This document shows positions 40,991-49,778 of a stretch of 64,000 bases of DNA, one piece after another; position 1 is the first letter of the stretch, and each line of letters begins with the position of its first letter. Under the pieces are notes generated by a model. It searched no databases. It saw nothing but the letters and a program-made list of their open reading frames with translations, and was not told the origin of the DNA. Source of the stretch: Ramlibacter sp. (GTDB lineage: Bacteria > Pseudomonadota > Gammaproteobacteria > Burkholderiales > Burkholderiaceae_C); NCBI GenBank assembly GCA_021323335.1, contig JAJTCN010000001.1:1-64000 (forward strand), read 5' to 3'. The translations under genes and the position numbers were made by a program.

Positions 40991-41221
40991 TCAGCGGCGC
41001 TGGCGCGGGTCGTCGCCGTACACGTACGCCTTCTGCGGCACGCGCGCTTCCTGCCACTCGGCGATGGCCTCGCGGTCCAGGTTCTTGTCCCACCAGATCG
41101 CCCGGCCGGCACGCTGCTGCGCCTCCAGTTCGGGCCGCTCGGTGCGCAGCTGCTCGATGAACTGGGTGACGTCGGACTGGTAGTCGGGGCGCCGGAAGAT
41201 GCGTTGGAGGAAACTGGCCAT
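40991..41221 (-). CDS. DUF3460 family small protein
   Basis: A 76-residue protein of the DUF3460 family, restricted mainly to Betaproteobacteria and of unknown function. Typical features are the N-terminal FLQRIFRRPDYQSDVTQFI and the WWDKNLDRE segment. It is charged and has no membrane helix. It precedes scpA on the same strand, a frequent pairing in Burkholderiales. Confidence 0.88.
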   Translation of the reverse strand: MASFLQRIFRRPDYQSDVTQFIEQLRTERPELEAQQRAGRAIWWDKNLDREAIAEWQEARVPQKAYVYGDDPRQRR

Positions 41222-41238
41222 GAGCCATTTTACGTCTT

Positions 41239-41275
41239 GCTCCCTCCCCCTCCGGGGGAGGGCAGGGGGTGGGGG
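41239..41275. repeat. CCCTCCCCC/GGGGGAGGG palindrome (family D), copy 1, intergenic
   Basis: CTCCCTCCCCCTCCGGGGGAG with a G-rich right extension; on the minus strand it reads CCCCCACCCC, a short spacer, then CCCTCCCCCGGAGGGGG. It directly follows the SulP stop codon (41278-41276). Copies inside coding sequence lie at 46446-46479 (metG) and 50431-50465 (DUF3306 gene). Confidence 0.8.
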
Positions 41276-42901
41276 CTAGCCCTCCAGCTCCTTCACCAGT
41301 CCCCCGCGCTCGATGACCTCCCGCGGCTGCTGCTGCAGGTTCTCGATGTGCAGCGTGCCCTGGCGCAGCTGCACCGCCTTGTGCAGCTGGCGCAGGGCGT
41401 CCAGCCCGGAGGTGTCCAGGTGCACCAGGTGCAGCGCGTCCAGCACCACGTCCGGCCGCTCCGGGCCGGTTTCGACGGCCTGCACCACCGGGTCGATCTT
41501 GGCGGTGGCGCCGAAGAACAGCGAGCCGTACAGCTTGTAGCGCAGAAGCCCGCTGTCGTTGACGACCCGCTCCACGCTGAACAGCGATCCCATCTTCTGG
41601 ATGAACAGCACGCAGGCCGCCACCAGCCCCACCTGCACGGCCACGGTGAGGTCGAACACCACGGTGAGCACGAAGGTGCCGAGCATCAGCACCCGGTAGT
41701 GCGTGCTGTAGCGGCGCAGGTGGGCGAACTCCCGCCACTCGCCCATGTTCCAGGCGACGAACAGCAGGATGCCCGCCAGCACCGACAGCGGCACCAGCAG
41801 CGCCAGCGGCGCCGCGAGCAGCACCACCAGGGCCAGCGTGCCGGCGTGCACGATGCCCGCCACCGGCGACGTGCCGCCGGCGCGGATGTTGGTGACGGTG
41901 CGGGCGATGGTGCCGGTGGCCGGCATGCCGCCGAAGAAGGGCACCACGAAATTGGCGATGCCCTGCGCCATCAGCTCCTGGTTCGGGTCGTGCCGCGGCG
42001 CGGTCGAGAGCTGGTCCGCCACCCGCGCGCACAGCAGGGACTCGACGGCGCCCAGCAGAGCGATGGTCAGCGTGGGCGTCACCAGCAGCTTCACGGTCTC
42101 CCAGCTGAATTCCGGCAGCACGAAGGCCGGCAAGCCGCTGGGGATGCTGCCGAAGCGGCTGCCGATGGTTTCCACCGGCAGCGCGAAGTACCAAGCCGCC
42201 AGGGTCAGGGTGACGAGCGCCACCACGGGGCCGGGCAGGCGCGCGCCGACCTCGCTGGCCTGGCGGATGCCGGGGATGTCCATGGCCGCCCGCACCGGCG
42301 ACCGCGCGTGCCACAGGCGCGGCCACACGAACAGGCCCAGCACGCAGGTGGCGCCCAGCACGAAGGCGAAGGGATTGAAGCTGTCGATATGGGCGGCGAT
42401 GGTCTTCAACTGGGTGAAGAAGTCGGCCGGCATCTTGGGGATGGCCAGCCCCAGCCAGTCCTTCACCTGCGACGCGGCGATCAGCACCGCGATGCCGTTG
42501 GTGAAGCCGATCACGATGCTCACCGGCACGTAGCGCACCAGCCGCCCGAGCCGCAGCCTCCCCATCACGAACAGCAGCACCCCGGCGCAGGCCGTGGCGA
42601 TCATCAGGTTGGCCAGCCCGTAGCGCTCCAGGATGCCGTAGACGATGACGATGAAGGCGCCGGCCGGCCCGCCGATCTGCACGCTGGAGCCGCCGAAGAC
42701 GGAGATGAGCAGGCCCGCGATGATGGCGGTCCACAGGCCCGCTTCCGGCTTGAGCCCGGAGGCGATGGCGAAGGCCATCGCCAGCGGCAGGGCGACGATG
42801 CCGACCGTGACGCCGGCGCCGAGGTCCCGGGTGAAGCGGGTGCGGTCGTAGCCGCGCAGGTCGTCCAGCAGGCGCGGACGGAAGAGGAAGGGAAGTTTCA
42901 A
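41276..42901 (-). CDS. SulP-family anion transporter with STAS domain (second copy)
   Basis: A 541-residue inner-membrane transporter. The N-terminal GVTVGIVALPLAMAFAIASG and GPAGAFIVIVYGI are SulP marks, with VPFFGGMPATGTIARTVTNI in the centre; about 12-14 helices precede a C-terminal STAS domain (LDALHLVHLDTSGLDALRQL). It differs clearly from the SulP at 12677 (IPQSVAYASLAG type) and has the ALPLAMAFAIASG type often linked to sulfate or bicarbonate. No carbonic anhydrase or sulfur gene adjoins it, so the anion is uncertain. Confidence 0.9.
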   Translation of the reverse strand: MKLPFLFRPRLLDDLRGYDRTRFTRDLGAGVTVGIVALPLAMAFAIASGLKPEAGLWTAIIAGLLISVFGGSSVQIGGPAGAFIVIVYGILERYGLANLMIATACAGVLLFVMGRLRLGRLVRYVPVSIVIGFTNGIAVLIAASQVKDWLGLAIPKMPADFFTQLKTIAAHIDSFNPFAFVLGATCVLGLFVWPRLWHARSPVRAAMDIPGIRQASEVGARLPGPVVALVTLTLAAWYFALPVETIGSRFGSIPSGLPAFVLPEFSWETVKLLVTPTLTIALLGAVESLLCARVADQLSTAPRHDPNQELMAQGIANFVVPFFGGMPATGTIARTVTNIRAGGTSPVAGIVHAGTLALVVLLAAPLALLVPLSVLAGILLFVAWNMGEWREFAHLRRYSTHYRVLMLGTFVLTVVFDLTVAVQVGLVAACVLFIQKMGSLFSVERVVNDSGLLRYKLYGSLFFGATAKIDPVVQAVETGPERPDVVLDALHLVHLDTSGLDALRQLHKAVQLRQGTLHIENLQQQPREVIERGGLVKELEG

Positions 42902-43038
42902 TCAGGACTCCGGTAGTCGAACGGAACGGTGGTTCGGTTCGCTGCCGGAGGGCCGCAGTGGTGCAGCCGGGTGATGAAGCGCCTGCGGCGCGAGAGGGGC
43001 AGGATGACCTGCATGCCCGGCAGTGTACGCCTGCCGAG

Positions 43039-43251
43039 TTATTTGTCGGAACTGCCCGAAGGCAGCACCACGTCGGCCGCCACGCCGACCGCCTTGCCGG
43101 TGATCTTGACGGTGCCCACGGCGGCATCGACGGCCAGCGAGCCGGCCGTCGCGGCCAAGCCGACGGCGGCGCCGGTCACGGTGATGACGGCGCAGCCGCC
43201 CAGGGCGGACGCGACCGTGGCCACGAGGGCCGCGCGGATGAGGTACTGCAT
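43039..43251 (-). CDS. Small glycine/alanine-rich lipoprotein (NF038104-like)
   Basis: A 70-residue lipoprotein: signal MQYLIRAALVATVASALGGC with lipidated Cys20, then a low-complexity hydrophobic stretch (TVTGAAVGLAATAGSLAVDA) resembling a glycine-zipper and a short polar tail. It resembles the small lipoprotein family annotated NF038104 in Betaproteobacteria. Function is unknown. The 137-base gap 42902-43038 before the SulP gene shows no clear element. Confidence 0.75.
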   Translation of the reverse strand: MQYLIRAALVATVASALGGCAVITVTGAAVGLAATAGSLAVDAAVGTVKITGKAVGVAADVVLPSGSSDK

Positions 43252-43274
43252 GCCGGCAGCTTACCGCAGCGGCC

Positions 43275-44120
43275 TCAGGCGGAGCGGGCCTTTACATACG
43301 CTGACAGCGTTTGCAGCAAGGCGGTGAGGTCCTGCTGCACGCGCGCGAAACCGTCGTTGCGCTCGCGCGTGGCCTCGTCCATGTACAGCGGCCGGCGGAT
43401 CTCGACCTGCAGGCTGTGGCGGTTGCGCGCCGGCTGGCCGATGCGCGCGATCAGCTGCACGCCCTTGTACGGGTCGTTGCGCGCCACGGAGTAGCCGCAC
43501 GCGCGGAGTTCGCGCTCCACCAGGTCCACGAAGCCCGGCTCGCAGGTGGTGCCGTCGCGGTCGCCCAGGACGAAGTCCGCTAGCGGATGGGGGCTCGCGA
43601 TCTGCAGCCGCTCGTACGCGTCGTTCGGCATCGAATGCAGGTTCAGGTGCCAGACACCGCCGAAGCGGCGCGCGTTGTCCTCGATCGCGTCCGACAGCGC
43701 CGCGTGGTACGGCCGGTACCAGGTGTCGATGCGGTTGCGGACTTCGGCCACCGTCAGCGGGCGGTCGTAGATCGGCACGCCGGCGCGGATGTTGCGCCAG
43801 ACCAGCCCGAAGCCCAGGCGGCTCTTCTCGCTGGGCGCCAGCGGCTCGGGCCAGGGCTCGGCCAGCAGCGCGGCGTCGAGGTCGTCGATGTTGCGGTTGG
43901 CGTCGATGTAGGTGCGCGGGAAGTGGGCGTGCAGCAGCGTGCCGCCGACCGCGGGCACCGCCTGCCACAGCGCCTCCACGTGCGTGTCCTCGCCGCGCCG
44001 CAGCAGCGCGCGCGGCACGGCGTGGCGGTAGTCGTCCGGGTAGAAGGTGCCGCTGTGCGGGGAGTCGCACACCAGCGGCACCGCTGCCGCCGCCGGCGGC
44101 AGCAGGGTGAAAGGCGCCAC
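43275..44120 (-). CDS. N-formylglutamate amidohydrolase
   Basis: A 281-residue enzyme of the N-formylglutamate amidohydrolase family, hydrolysing N-formylglutamate to formate and glutamate (HutG in histidine degradation). Marks are VCDSPHSGTFYPDD, FPRTYIDANRNIDDLDAAL, YDRPLTVAEVRNRIDTWY, HLNLHSMPND and LVEIRRPLY-like LQVEIRRPLYMDE. It starts two bases downstream of the Bug gene, on the same strand, so transport and hydrolysis look coupled. There are no other hut genes nearby, so the substrate may be another N-formyl amino acid. Confidence 0.92.
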   Translation of the reverse strand: MAPFTLLPPAAAAVPLVCDSPHSGTFYPDDYRHAVPRALLRRGEDTHVEALWQAVPAVGGTLLHAHFPRTYIDANRNIDDLDAALLAEPWPEPLAPSEKSRLGFGLVWRNIRAGVPIYDRPLTVAEVRNRIDTWYRPYHAALSDAIEDNARRFGGVWHLNLHSMPNDAYERLQIASPHPLADFVLGDRDGTTCEPGFVDLVERELRACGYSVARNDPYKGVQLIARIGQPARNRHSLQVEIRRPLYMDEATRERNDGFARVQQDLTALLQTLSAYVKARSA

Positions 44121-44122
44121 GC

Positions 44123-45106
44123 TCAGTCGACCTTGATGTTGGCCATCTGCGAGACGCGCTGGTAGCGGTCCATGGCCTGCTGGATCTGCTTGCCGAATTC
44201 GGCCGGGGTGGTGGGGATGAGGGTCGCGCCCAGCTCGTCGATCTTCTTGATGAACTCGGGGTTCTTCATCGCCTTGTGGAAGGCCGCGTTCAGCTTCGCC
44301 ACCACCTCGGGCGGCGTGCCCGCGGGAGCCACCACGCCGAACCAGCCGCCGCCGCCCATCTGGGGGAAGCCGAGTTCACCGTAGGTCGGCACGTCGGGCA
44401 GCGCGGGCGAACGCTTTTCGGACAGCACGGCCAGCGCGCGCAGCTTGCCGCCCTTGATGTGCGGCAGCGCGGAGGGCAGGTTGTCGGTGATGGCGTCCAC
44501 CTGGCCGGCGAGCGCGTCGTTCATCGCCTGGCCGCCGCCCTTGTACGGCACGTGCAGCAGCTTGATCTGCGCCAGCGCCATGAAGTGCTCGATGTTGGCG
44601 TGGCCCAGCGAGCCGGTGCCGGGCGTGCCGAAGCTGAACTTCTCGGGCGCGGCCTTGGCCTGCGCCACGAAGTCCTTCATGGTCCTGGCCGACACCTTGT
44701 TCGGGTTCACCGCGAACACGCTGGGCGTGGTGGCCACGTTGGTGATGGGCAGGAAGTCCTTCACCGGGTCGTACTTCAGCTTGCTGCCGTACACCGCGGG
44801 GTTCGCGCCATGCGTGCTGACGGTGGCCATGCCCAGCGTGTAGCCGTCGGCCCTGGACTTGGCGACGAATTCCATGCCGAGCGAACCGCCGGCGCCGCCC
44901 TTGTTCTCCACCACGATCGGCTGGCCGAGCTCGCGGCCGCCGTATTCGGCGATCAGGCGGGCGGCGATGTCGGTGGAGCCTCCCGGCGCGAACGGGACGA
45001 TCAGCTTGATCGTCTGGCTGGGATAGGGCGACTGGGCGGACGCGATGCCGGCGGCGGCGAGGGCCGCGGCGCAGGCGACGGCCTTCAGGAAGTGGCGGGT
45101 GTTCAT
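44123..45106 (-). CDS. Bug (TctC-type) substrate-binding protein linked to the amidohydrolase
   Basis: A 327-residue periplasmic binding protein with signal peptide MNTRHFLKAVACAAALAAAG. The mature part opens YPSQTIKLIVPFAPGGSTD, then VVENKGGAGGSLGMEFVAKS, HVPYKGGGQAMNDALAGQVD and VLSEKRSPALPDVPTYGE, the Bug consensus. It probably captures the substrate of the amidohydrolase. The ATG at 45106 begins the signal; open frame beyond is spurious. It is divergent from the LysR gene, the likely regulator. Confidence 0.93.
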   Translation of the reverse strand: MNTRHFLKAVACAAALAAAGIASAQSPYPSQTIKLIVPFAPGGSTDIAARLIAEYGGRELGQPIVVENKGGAGGSLGMEFVAKSRADGYTLGMATVSTHGANPAVYGSKLKYDPVKDFLPITNVATTPSVFAVNPNKVSARTMKDFVAQAKAAPEKFSFGTPGTGSLGHANIEHFMALAQIKLLHVPYKGGGQAMNDALAGQVDAITDNLPSALPHIKGGKLRALAVLSEKRSPALPDVPTYGELGFPQMGGGGWFGVVAPAGTPPEVVAKLNAAFHKAMKNPEFIKKIDELGATLIPTTPAEFGKQIQQAMDRYQRVSQMANIKVD

Positions 45107-45185
45107 GGCGTGCAGGTTAGGGGGGCGCCGGTCGCCGCACAAACGACTTTTTCGCCGCGGGTGATGACATGATGTAATCGGCCGC

Positions 45186-46115
45186 ATGGCCATCCGCAGT
45201 CCTTCGCTGGTGGAGCTGCACGCCTTCCTGGCGGTGGCCCGCACCGGCAGCTTCCGCAAGGCGGCCGACGCGCTGCACGTCACGCAGGCGGCGGTCAGCC
45301 GGGCCGTGCAAAGGCTCGAGGAGCAGCTCGGCGTCGACGTCGTGGAGCGCTCGGGCGCCGGCGTGCGACTCACCCCCACCGGCACCGAGCTGCGCCGCCG
45401 CACCGAGAAGCACGTCGCCGCCCTGGAAGATGCGGCGCTGGACCTGCGCCGCACTTCCGAGCGCATGCGGCTGCGCCTCTCGGTGGTGCCCAGCCTCGGC
45501 ACGTTGTGGCTGCTGCCGCGGCTGGAAGATTTCCGCGCGCTGCATCCCGAGGTGGAGATCGAGTTCCGCCAGTACACCCGCGACGACGATTACCTGCGCG
45601 AGGACGTGGACCTGTGGATCGTGCTCAAGCACGGCGCCCGGCAGCAATGGCCGCGGCAGGTGGCGGCGAAGTACCTCGTGGGACGCGACATCGTGGCGGT
45701 GTGCACGCCGGGGGTGGCCAAGGGCCTGCGCCGGCCGGAGCAATTGCTCGACAAGCCGCTGCTGTACCACTCCTCCTACCGCGACAACTGGACGCTGTGG
45801 ACGCAGGCGGCCGGCATCCCCTTGCCCGAACGCTGGCGCGGCACCGGCTTCGACCTGGCGATCAACCTGATCGAGGCGGCGCGCGCCGGCATGGGTGTGG
45901 CCGTGGTGCAGAAGTGCATGGTGGAAGCCGACCTCGCGTCGGGCCGGCTGGTGCTGCCGGTGCCCGGCATCGCGTCGACGGGCCGCGGCTACTACCTGTG
46001 CCGCCGCCGGGCGCTGGCCGCGCATCCGGCGGTGGACCTGTTCTCCGCCTGGGTCGAGCAGCAGGCCGCCGTCAGCGAACCCGCATCCCCGGCTGCGCGC
46101 CGGGCCAGGCGCTGA
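45186..46115 (+). CDS. LysR-family transcriptional regulator (GcvA-like)
   Basis: A 309-residue LysR regulator: N-terminal HTH ([21 protein letters not shown], here split by the family pattern; then [18 protein letters not shown]) and a C-terminal ligand-binding domain with the [19 protein letters not shown] segment seen in the GcvA group. It is divergent from the Bug-amidohydrolase pair with a 79-base gap, the standard arrangement for a LysR activator and its target operon. The last 44 bases overlap the 3' end of metG on the other strand. Confidence 0.92.
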   Translation: MAIRSPSLVELHAFLAVARTGSFRKAADALHVTQAAVSRAVQRLEEQLGVDVVERSGAGVRLTPTGTELRRRTEKHVAALEDAALDLRRTSERMRLRLSVVPSLGTLWLLPRLEDFRALHPEVEIEFRQYTRDDDYLREDVDLWIVLKHGARQQWPRQVAAKYLVGRDIVAVCTPGVAKGLRRPEQLLDKPLLYHSSYRDNWTLWTQAAGIPLPERWRGTGFDLAINLIEAARAGMGVAVVQKCMVEADLASGRLVLPVPGIASTGRGYYLCRRRALAAHPAVDLFSAWVEQQAAVSEPASPAARRARR

Positions 46116-48177
46116 GCACGTAGATCCCCGGCTGCGCCTTGCCGTCGGCGTGGCTGGCGGACAGCACCATGCCTTCGCTGACGCCGAACTTCATCTTGCG
46201 CGGCGCGAGGTTGGCGACGACCACGGTGAACTTGCCGACCAGGTCTTCCGGCTTGTAGGCGGAGGCGATACCCGAGAACACGTTGCGCAGGCGACCTTCA
46301 CCCACGTCCAGCGACAGCTGCAGCAGCTTGGTCGATCCTTCGACGGCCTTGCACTCGACGATCCGGGCGATGCGCATGTCGACTTTCAGGAAATCATCAA
46401 TGCTGATGCTCTCCCCCACCGCCTCTCCCCCGGGCATCTCTTCACTCCCTCCCCCTTTGGGGGAGGGTTGGGGTGGGGGCGCTCCTGCGCCAGTCCCGTC
46501 CTCAGCCGCCACCGCAAACAACGCATCCAGCTGCTTCTCCTCCACCCGCTGCATCAAGTGCTTGTAGCTTCCGACCACGTGCCCGGCCGGCAGCGGCTGC
46601 GCCGCGTTGGTCCAGTCCAGCGGATCGCACTGCAGGAAGGCCTCCGCCTGCGCGGCGAGCGCCGGCAGGACGGGCCGCAGGCAGGCCGTGAGCAGGCGGA
46701 ACATCTGCAGGCACCAGCTGCCGACGGCGGCGGCTTCGTCGCCCTTGCCTTCCTTGGCCAGCTTCCAGGGCGCCGCCGCATCGAAGGCCGTGTTGACCTG
46801 GTCCGCCACGGCCATGACCTCGCGCAGCGCCCGGGCGTAGTCGCGCGACTCGTACAGGCCGCGCACGGCCTGCACCAGGCCCTGCGGATCGATCGGGGCC
46901 AGGGGCTGCGCCGCCACCAGCTTGCCGCCCGGAACGAACTTGACGGCGCGGCTGGCGATGTTGACGTACTTGCCCACGAGGTCGCTGTTGACCCGCGCCA
47001 TGAAGTCCTCGGCGTTGAAGTCGATGTCCTCGTTGCGGCCATTGAGCTTGGCGGCCAGGTAGTAGCGCAGCCACTCGGGGTTCATGCCGAGCGACAGGTA
47101 CTTGAGCGGGTCCAGGCCGGTGCCGCGGCTCTTGCTCATCTTCTCGCCGTTGTTCACGGTCAGGAAGCCGTGCACGAAGATGGCGTTGGGCGTCTTGCGG
47201 CCGCTGAAGTACAGCATCGCCGGCCAGAACAGCGTGTGGAACGTGATGATGTCCTTGCCGATGAAGTGGTACTGCTCGGTCGCCGGGTCGGCGATGAATT
47301 CCTGGTACGAGCGGGGCTCGCCTGCCGCCCTGGCGCCGCCCTTGTCGAAGTAGTTCTTGAGCGAGGCGAGGTAGCCGACCGGCGCGTCGAGCCAGACGTA
47401 GAAGTACTTGCCCGGCGCATCGGGAATCTCGATGCCGAAGTAGGGCGCGTCGCGGCTGATGTCCCAGTCGCCCAGCGCGGTCTTGCCGTCCGCGTCCGGC
47501 ACCAGCCATTCGCTGATCTTGTTCAGCACCTCGGGCTGCACCGTGCCGCTGGCGGTCCACTTCTTCAGGAAGTCCATGCTGCGCGGGTCGGACAGCTTGA
47601 AGAAGAAATGCTCGGAGCTTTTCAGCTCCGGCTTGGCGCCCGACAGCGCCGAATACGGATTGATCAGGTCGGTGGGCGAATAGACCTTGCTGCAAACCTC
47701 GCAGTTGTCGCCGTACTGGTCCTTCGCGTGGCAGTTCGGGCATTCGCCCTTGATGAAGCGGTCGGGCAGGAACATCTGCTTGGCCGGGTCGAAGAACTGC
47801 TCGATGGTCTTGCTGGCGATGAGGCCGTTGGCCTTGAGGTCGCGGTAGATCTGCTGCGCCAGCTCGGTGTTCTCCGGGCTGTCGGTGGAGTGCCAGTTGT
47901 CGAAGCGGATGTGGAAGCCGTCGAGGTATTCCTTGCGGCCGGCCGCGATCTCGCCCACGAAGGCCTGCGGCGTCTTGCCGGCCTTCTCGGCGGCGATCAT
48001 GATCGGCGCCCCGTGCGCGTCGTCGGCGCCGACGAAGTGCACCATGCTGCCCTGCATGCGCTGGTGCCGCACCCAGATGTCGGCCTGGATGTATTCCATG
48101 ATGTGGCCGATGTGGAACTTGCCGTTGGCGTACGGCAGGGCGGTGGTGCTACACTTGCCGGAACTAGAGAGAGACAA
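46072..48177 (-). CDS. metG: Methionine-tRNA ligase (MetG) with C-terminal tRNA-binding domain
   Basis: A 701-residue MetRS. The class I motif HIGH is in [10 protein letters not shown], the zinc knuckle is [17 protein letters not shown], and KMSKS is in [14 protein letters not shown] helical anticodon-binding domain follows, and the final ~110 residues form the dimerising EMAP-like tRNA-binding domain ([18 protein letters not shown]). The only in-frame start before TTALPYANG is TTG at 48177, six bases from the divergent apbC start, and the residues there (SGKCS) do not match the usual hydrophobic first strand. Residues near 558-572 ([15 protein letters not shown]) come from a palindromic repeat in the linker. 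Confidence 0.93.
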   Translation of the reverse strand: MSLSSSGKCSTTALPYANGKFHIGHIMEYIQADIWVRHQRMQGSMVHFVGADDAHGAPIMIAAEKAGKTPQAFVGEIAAGRKEYLDGFHIRFDNWHSTDSPENTELAQQIYRDLKANGLIASKTIEQFFDPAKQMFLPDRFIKGECPNCHAKDQYGDNCEVCSKVYSPTDLINPYSALSGAKPELKSSEHFFFKLSDPRSMDFLKKWTASGTVQPEVLNKISEWLVPDADGKTALGDWDISRDAPYFGIEIPDAPGKYFYVWLDAPVGYLASLKNYFDKGGARAAGEPRSYQEFIADPATEQYHFIGKDIITFHTLFWPAMLYFSGRKTPNAIFVHGFLTVNNGEKMSKSRGTGLDPLKYLSLGMNPEWLRYYLAAKLNGRNEDIDFNAEDFMARVNSDLVGKYVNIASRAVKFVPGGKLVAAQPLAPIDPQGLVQAVRGLYESRDYARALREVMAVADQVNTAFDAAAPWKLAKEGKGDEAAAVGSWCLQMFRLLTACLRPVLPALAAQAEAFLQCDPLDWTNAAQPLPAGHVVGSYKHLMQRVEEKQLDALFAVAAEDGTGAGAPPPQPSPKGGGSEEMPGGEAVGESISIDDFLKVDMRIARIVECKAVEGSTKLLQLSLDVGEGRLRNVFSGIASAYKPEDLVGKFTVVVANLAPRKMKFGVSEGMVLSASHADGKAQPGIYVLSAWPGAQPGMRVR
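46446..46479. repeat. CCCTCCCCC/GGGGGAGGG palindrome (family D), copy 2, inside metG
   Basis: On the coding strand it starts CCCCCACCCCAACCCTCCCC and ends GGGGGAGGGAG, 33 of 35 bases identical to the copy in the DUF3306 gene. It is translated as [12 protein letters not shown] in the linker before the tRNA-binding domain, a place that tolerates insertions. Confidence 0.85.
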
Positions 48178-48182
48178 GCTTC

Positions 48183-49271
48183 ATGGCCACCCAGGAACAG
48201 CTGCTCGCCGCTTTGGCGGGCGTGACCGACCCCAACACGGGCAAGGATTTCGTCAGCACCAAGTCCGTCAAGAACCTCCAGGTCGAGGGCGGGGAGGTTT
48301 CCTTCGACGTCGAACTGGGCTACCCGGCCAAGACCCAGGTGCCGGCCATGCGCAAGGCGCTGGTGGCCGCCGCCAAGTCGGTGCCAGGCGTCGAGAACGT
48401 GTCGGTGAACATCACGACCAAGGTCACCGCCCACGCCGTGCAGCGCGGCGTGCAGCTGATGCCCAACGTCAAGAACATCATCGCCGTCGCCTCGGGCAAG
48501 GGCGGCGTGGGCAAGAGCACCACCGCCGCCAACCTGGCCCTGGCGCTGGCCGCCGAGGGCGCGAAGGTCGGCATCCTCGACGCCGACATCTACGGCCCCA
48601 GCCAGCCGATGATGCTGGGCATCGACCGCCGGCCGGAGAGCGACGACGGCCAGACCATGGAGCCGCTGGAGAACCACGGCATCCAGGTCATGTCCATCGG
48701 CTTCCTGGTGAACCAGGACGAAGCCATGATCTGGCGCGGCCCCATGGCCACCCAGGCGCTGGAGCAGCTGCTGCGCCAGACCAACTGGGCGGATCTCGAT
48801 TACCTGATCGTCGACATGCCGCCGGGCACCGGCGACATCCAGCTGACGCTGTCGCAGCGCGTGCCGATGACGGGCGCGGTGATCGTCACCACGCCGCAGG
48901 ACATCGCGCTGATCGATGCGCGCAAGGCCGTCACGATGTTCGAGAAGGTGGGCGTGCCGATCCTGGGCGTGATCGAGAACATGGCGGTGCACGTGTGCAG
49001 CAACTGCGGCCATGCCGAGCACATCTTCGGCGAGGGTGGCGGCAAGCGCTATGCGGACGAAAAGGGCATCGACTACCTCGGCGCCCTGCCGCTGGCCATG
49101 CACATCCGCCAGCAGGCGGACAGCGGCAAGCCGACGGTGGTGGCGGACCCGGACAGCGAAGCCGCCAACATCTACCGCAGCGTGGCGCGGCAGGTGGCGA
49201 TCAAGATCGCCTCCAAGGCCAGGGATTTCTCGTCGAAGTTCCCGACGATCTCGGTGTCCAAGAACACCTGA
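48183..49271 (+). CDS. apbC: Iron-sulfur cluster carrier protein ApbC/Mrp
   Basis: A 362-residue P-loop ATPase that carries and delivers Fe-S clusters. An N-terminal MIP18-like domain (residues 1-90) is followed by the deviant Walker A GKGGVGKSTTAANLA starting at Gly105, LDADIYGPSQPMMLG, DYLIVDMPPGTGDIQL and the cluster-binding CxxC (Cys272, Cys275) in HVCSNCGHAEHIFG. It is divergent from metG with almost no intergenic space; AGAGAG before the ATG may serve as ribosome site. Fe-S delivery fits the many Fe-S proteins of the downstream formate dehydrogenase cluster, but that is context only. Confidence 0.95.
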   Translation: MATQEQLLAALAGVTDPNTGKDFVSTKSVKNLQVEGGEVSFDVELGYPAKTQVPAMRKALVAAAKSVPGVENVSVNITTKVTAHAVQRGVQLMPNVKNIIAVASGKGGVGKSTTAANLALALAAEGAKVGILDADIYGPSQPMMLGIDRRPESDDGQTMEPLENHGIQVMSIGFLVNQDEAMIWRGPMATQALEQLLRQTNWADLDYLIVDMPPGTGDIQLTLSQRVPMTGAVIVTTPQDIALIDARKAVTMFEKVGVPILGVIENMAVHVCSNCGHAEHIFGEGGGKRYADEKGIDYLGALPLAMHIRQQADSGKPTVVADPDSEAANIYRSVARQVAIKIASKARDFSSKFPTISVSKNT

Positions 49272-49289
49272 TCGTCTTTCGGTGCGCCT

Positions 49290-49691
49290 TTAGTGGGCGC
49301 TCCAGGTGCGGTCGCCGCCCAGCAGCTGCATGCCGTCGCCCACCTGCCAGGTCCCGGCCTGGCGGTCGCGGCTCTGGCGCAGCGATCCGTCCGGCAGGCG
49401 CACGTTGAATTCGTAGAAGGCGGCGCTGCCGTCCTTCGCTTCGCTGTGCCGGATGGTCTCGATCACGCCGCAGGTGTCGCAGCGCGTGCGCACCGGGGCC
49501 ACCGCGGGCTCCTGCAGCAGCGCCGCGGACACCGGCGCCGCGGCTGACGCTTCCTCGGGCCACAGGGCGAGGCCGGCTGCCGCCACGCAGAAGGCGCCAC
49601 CCACCGCGAGCACGGCCCGGGCGATGGAGTGCCGGGCGAGGCCCGCGCGCCTCGGTGCGAGGACGGGAGCGGTGCTGGGGTAGGTGGTCAT
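49290..49691 (-). CDS. Membrane-anchored hypothetical protein with a CxxC region
   Basis: A 133-residue protein with one N-terminal hydrophobic segment (RAVLAVGGAFCVAAAGLAL) and a periplasmic domain starting at RCDTCGVIETIRHSEA, then YEFNVRLPDGSLRQSRDRQ and TWQVGDGMQLLGG. The CGVIE-type strand resembles the C-terminal part of SlyB-like surface proteins in Burkholderiales, but the glycine zipper is missing. The ATG at 49691 is used. It is convergent with apbC and divergent from the formate dehydrogenase cluster. Confidence 0.68.
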   Translation of the reverse strand: MTTYPSTAPVLAPRRAGLARHSIARAVLAVGGAFCVAAAGLALWPEEASAAAPVSAALLQEPAVAPVRTRCDTCGVIETIRHSEAKDGSAAFYEFNVRLPDGSLRQSRDRQAGTWQVGDGMQLLGGDRTWSAH

Positions 49692-49765
49692 GGCGCTAGA
49701 GTGCGCTTGAGCCAGCGCGATGTATGTAGGTGGACGCGCTGAGCTCGGCCCGTGTTGCGCTGCTG

Positions 49766-49771
49766 CACAAT
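49766..49771 (+). promoter_or_regulatory. Candidate -10 box for the formate dehydrogenase accessory operon
   Basis: CACAAT lies seven bases before the ATG at 49779, in the context GCTGCACAATCGTCTCCATG. The transcript would start at or close to the ATG, giving a leaderless or nearly leaderless mRNA. No -35 box is evident. Confidence 0.45.
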
Positions 49772-49778
49772 CGTCTCC

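Noticed and set aside
12677-42901. The two SulP genes as a recent duplication
   Set aside because: Their N-terminal signatures and lengths differ clearly, so they belong to different SulP branches.
40505-42916. An 803-codon plus-strand frame opposite SulP and scpA
   Set aside because: The translation is low-complexity and His/Gln/Arg-rich, fully explained by antisense of real genes on the minus strand.
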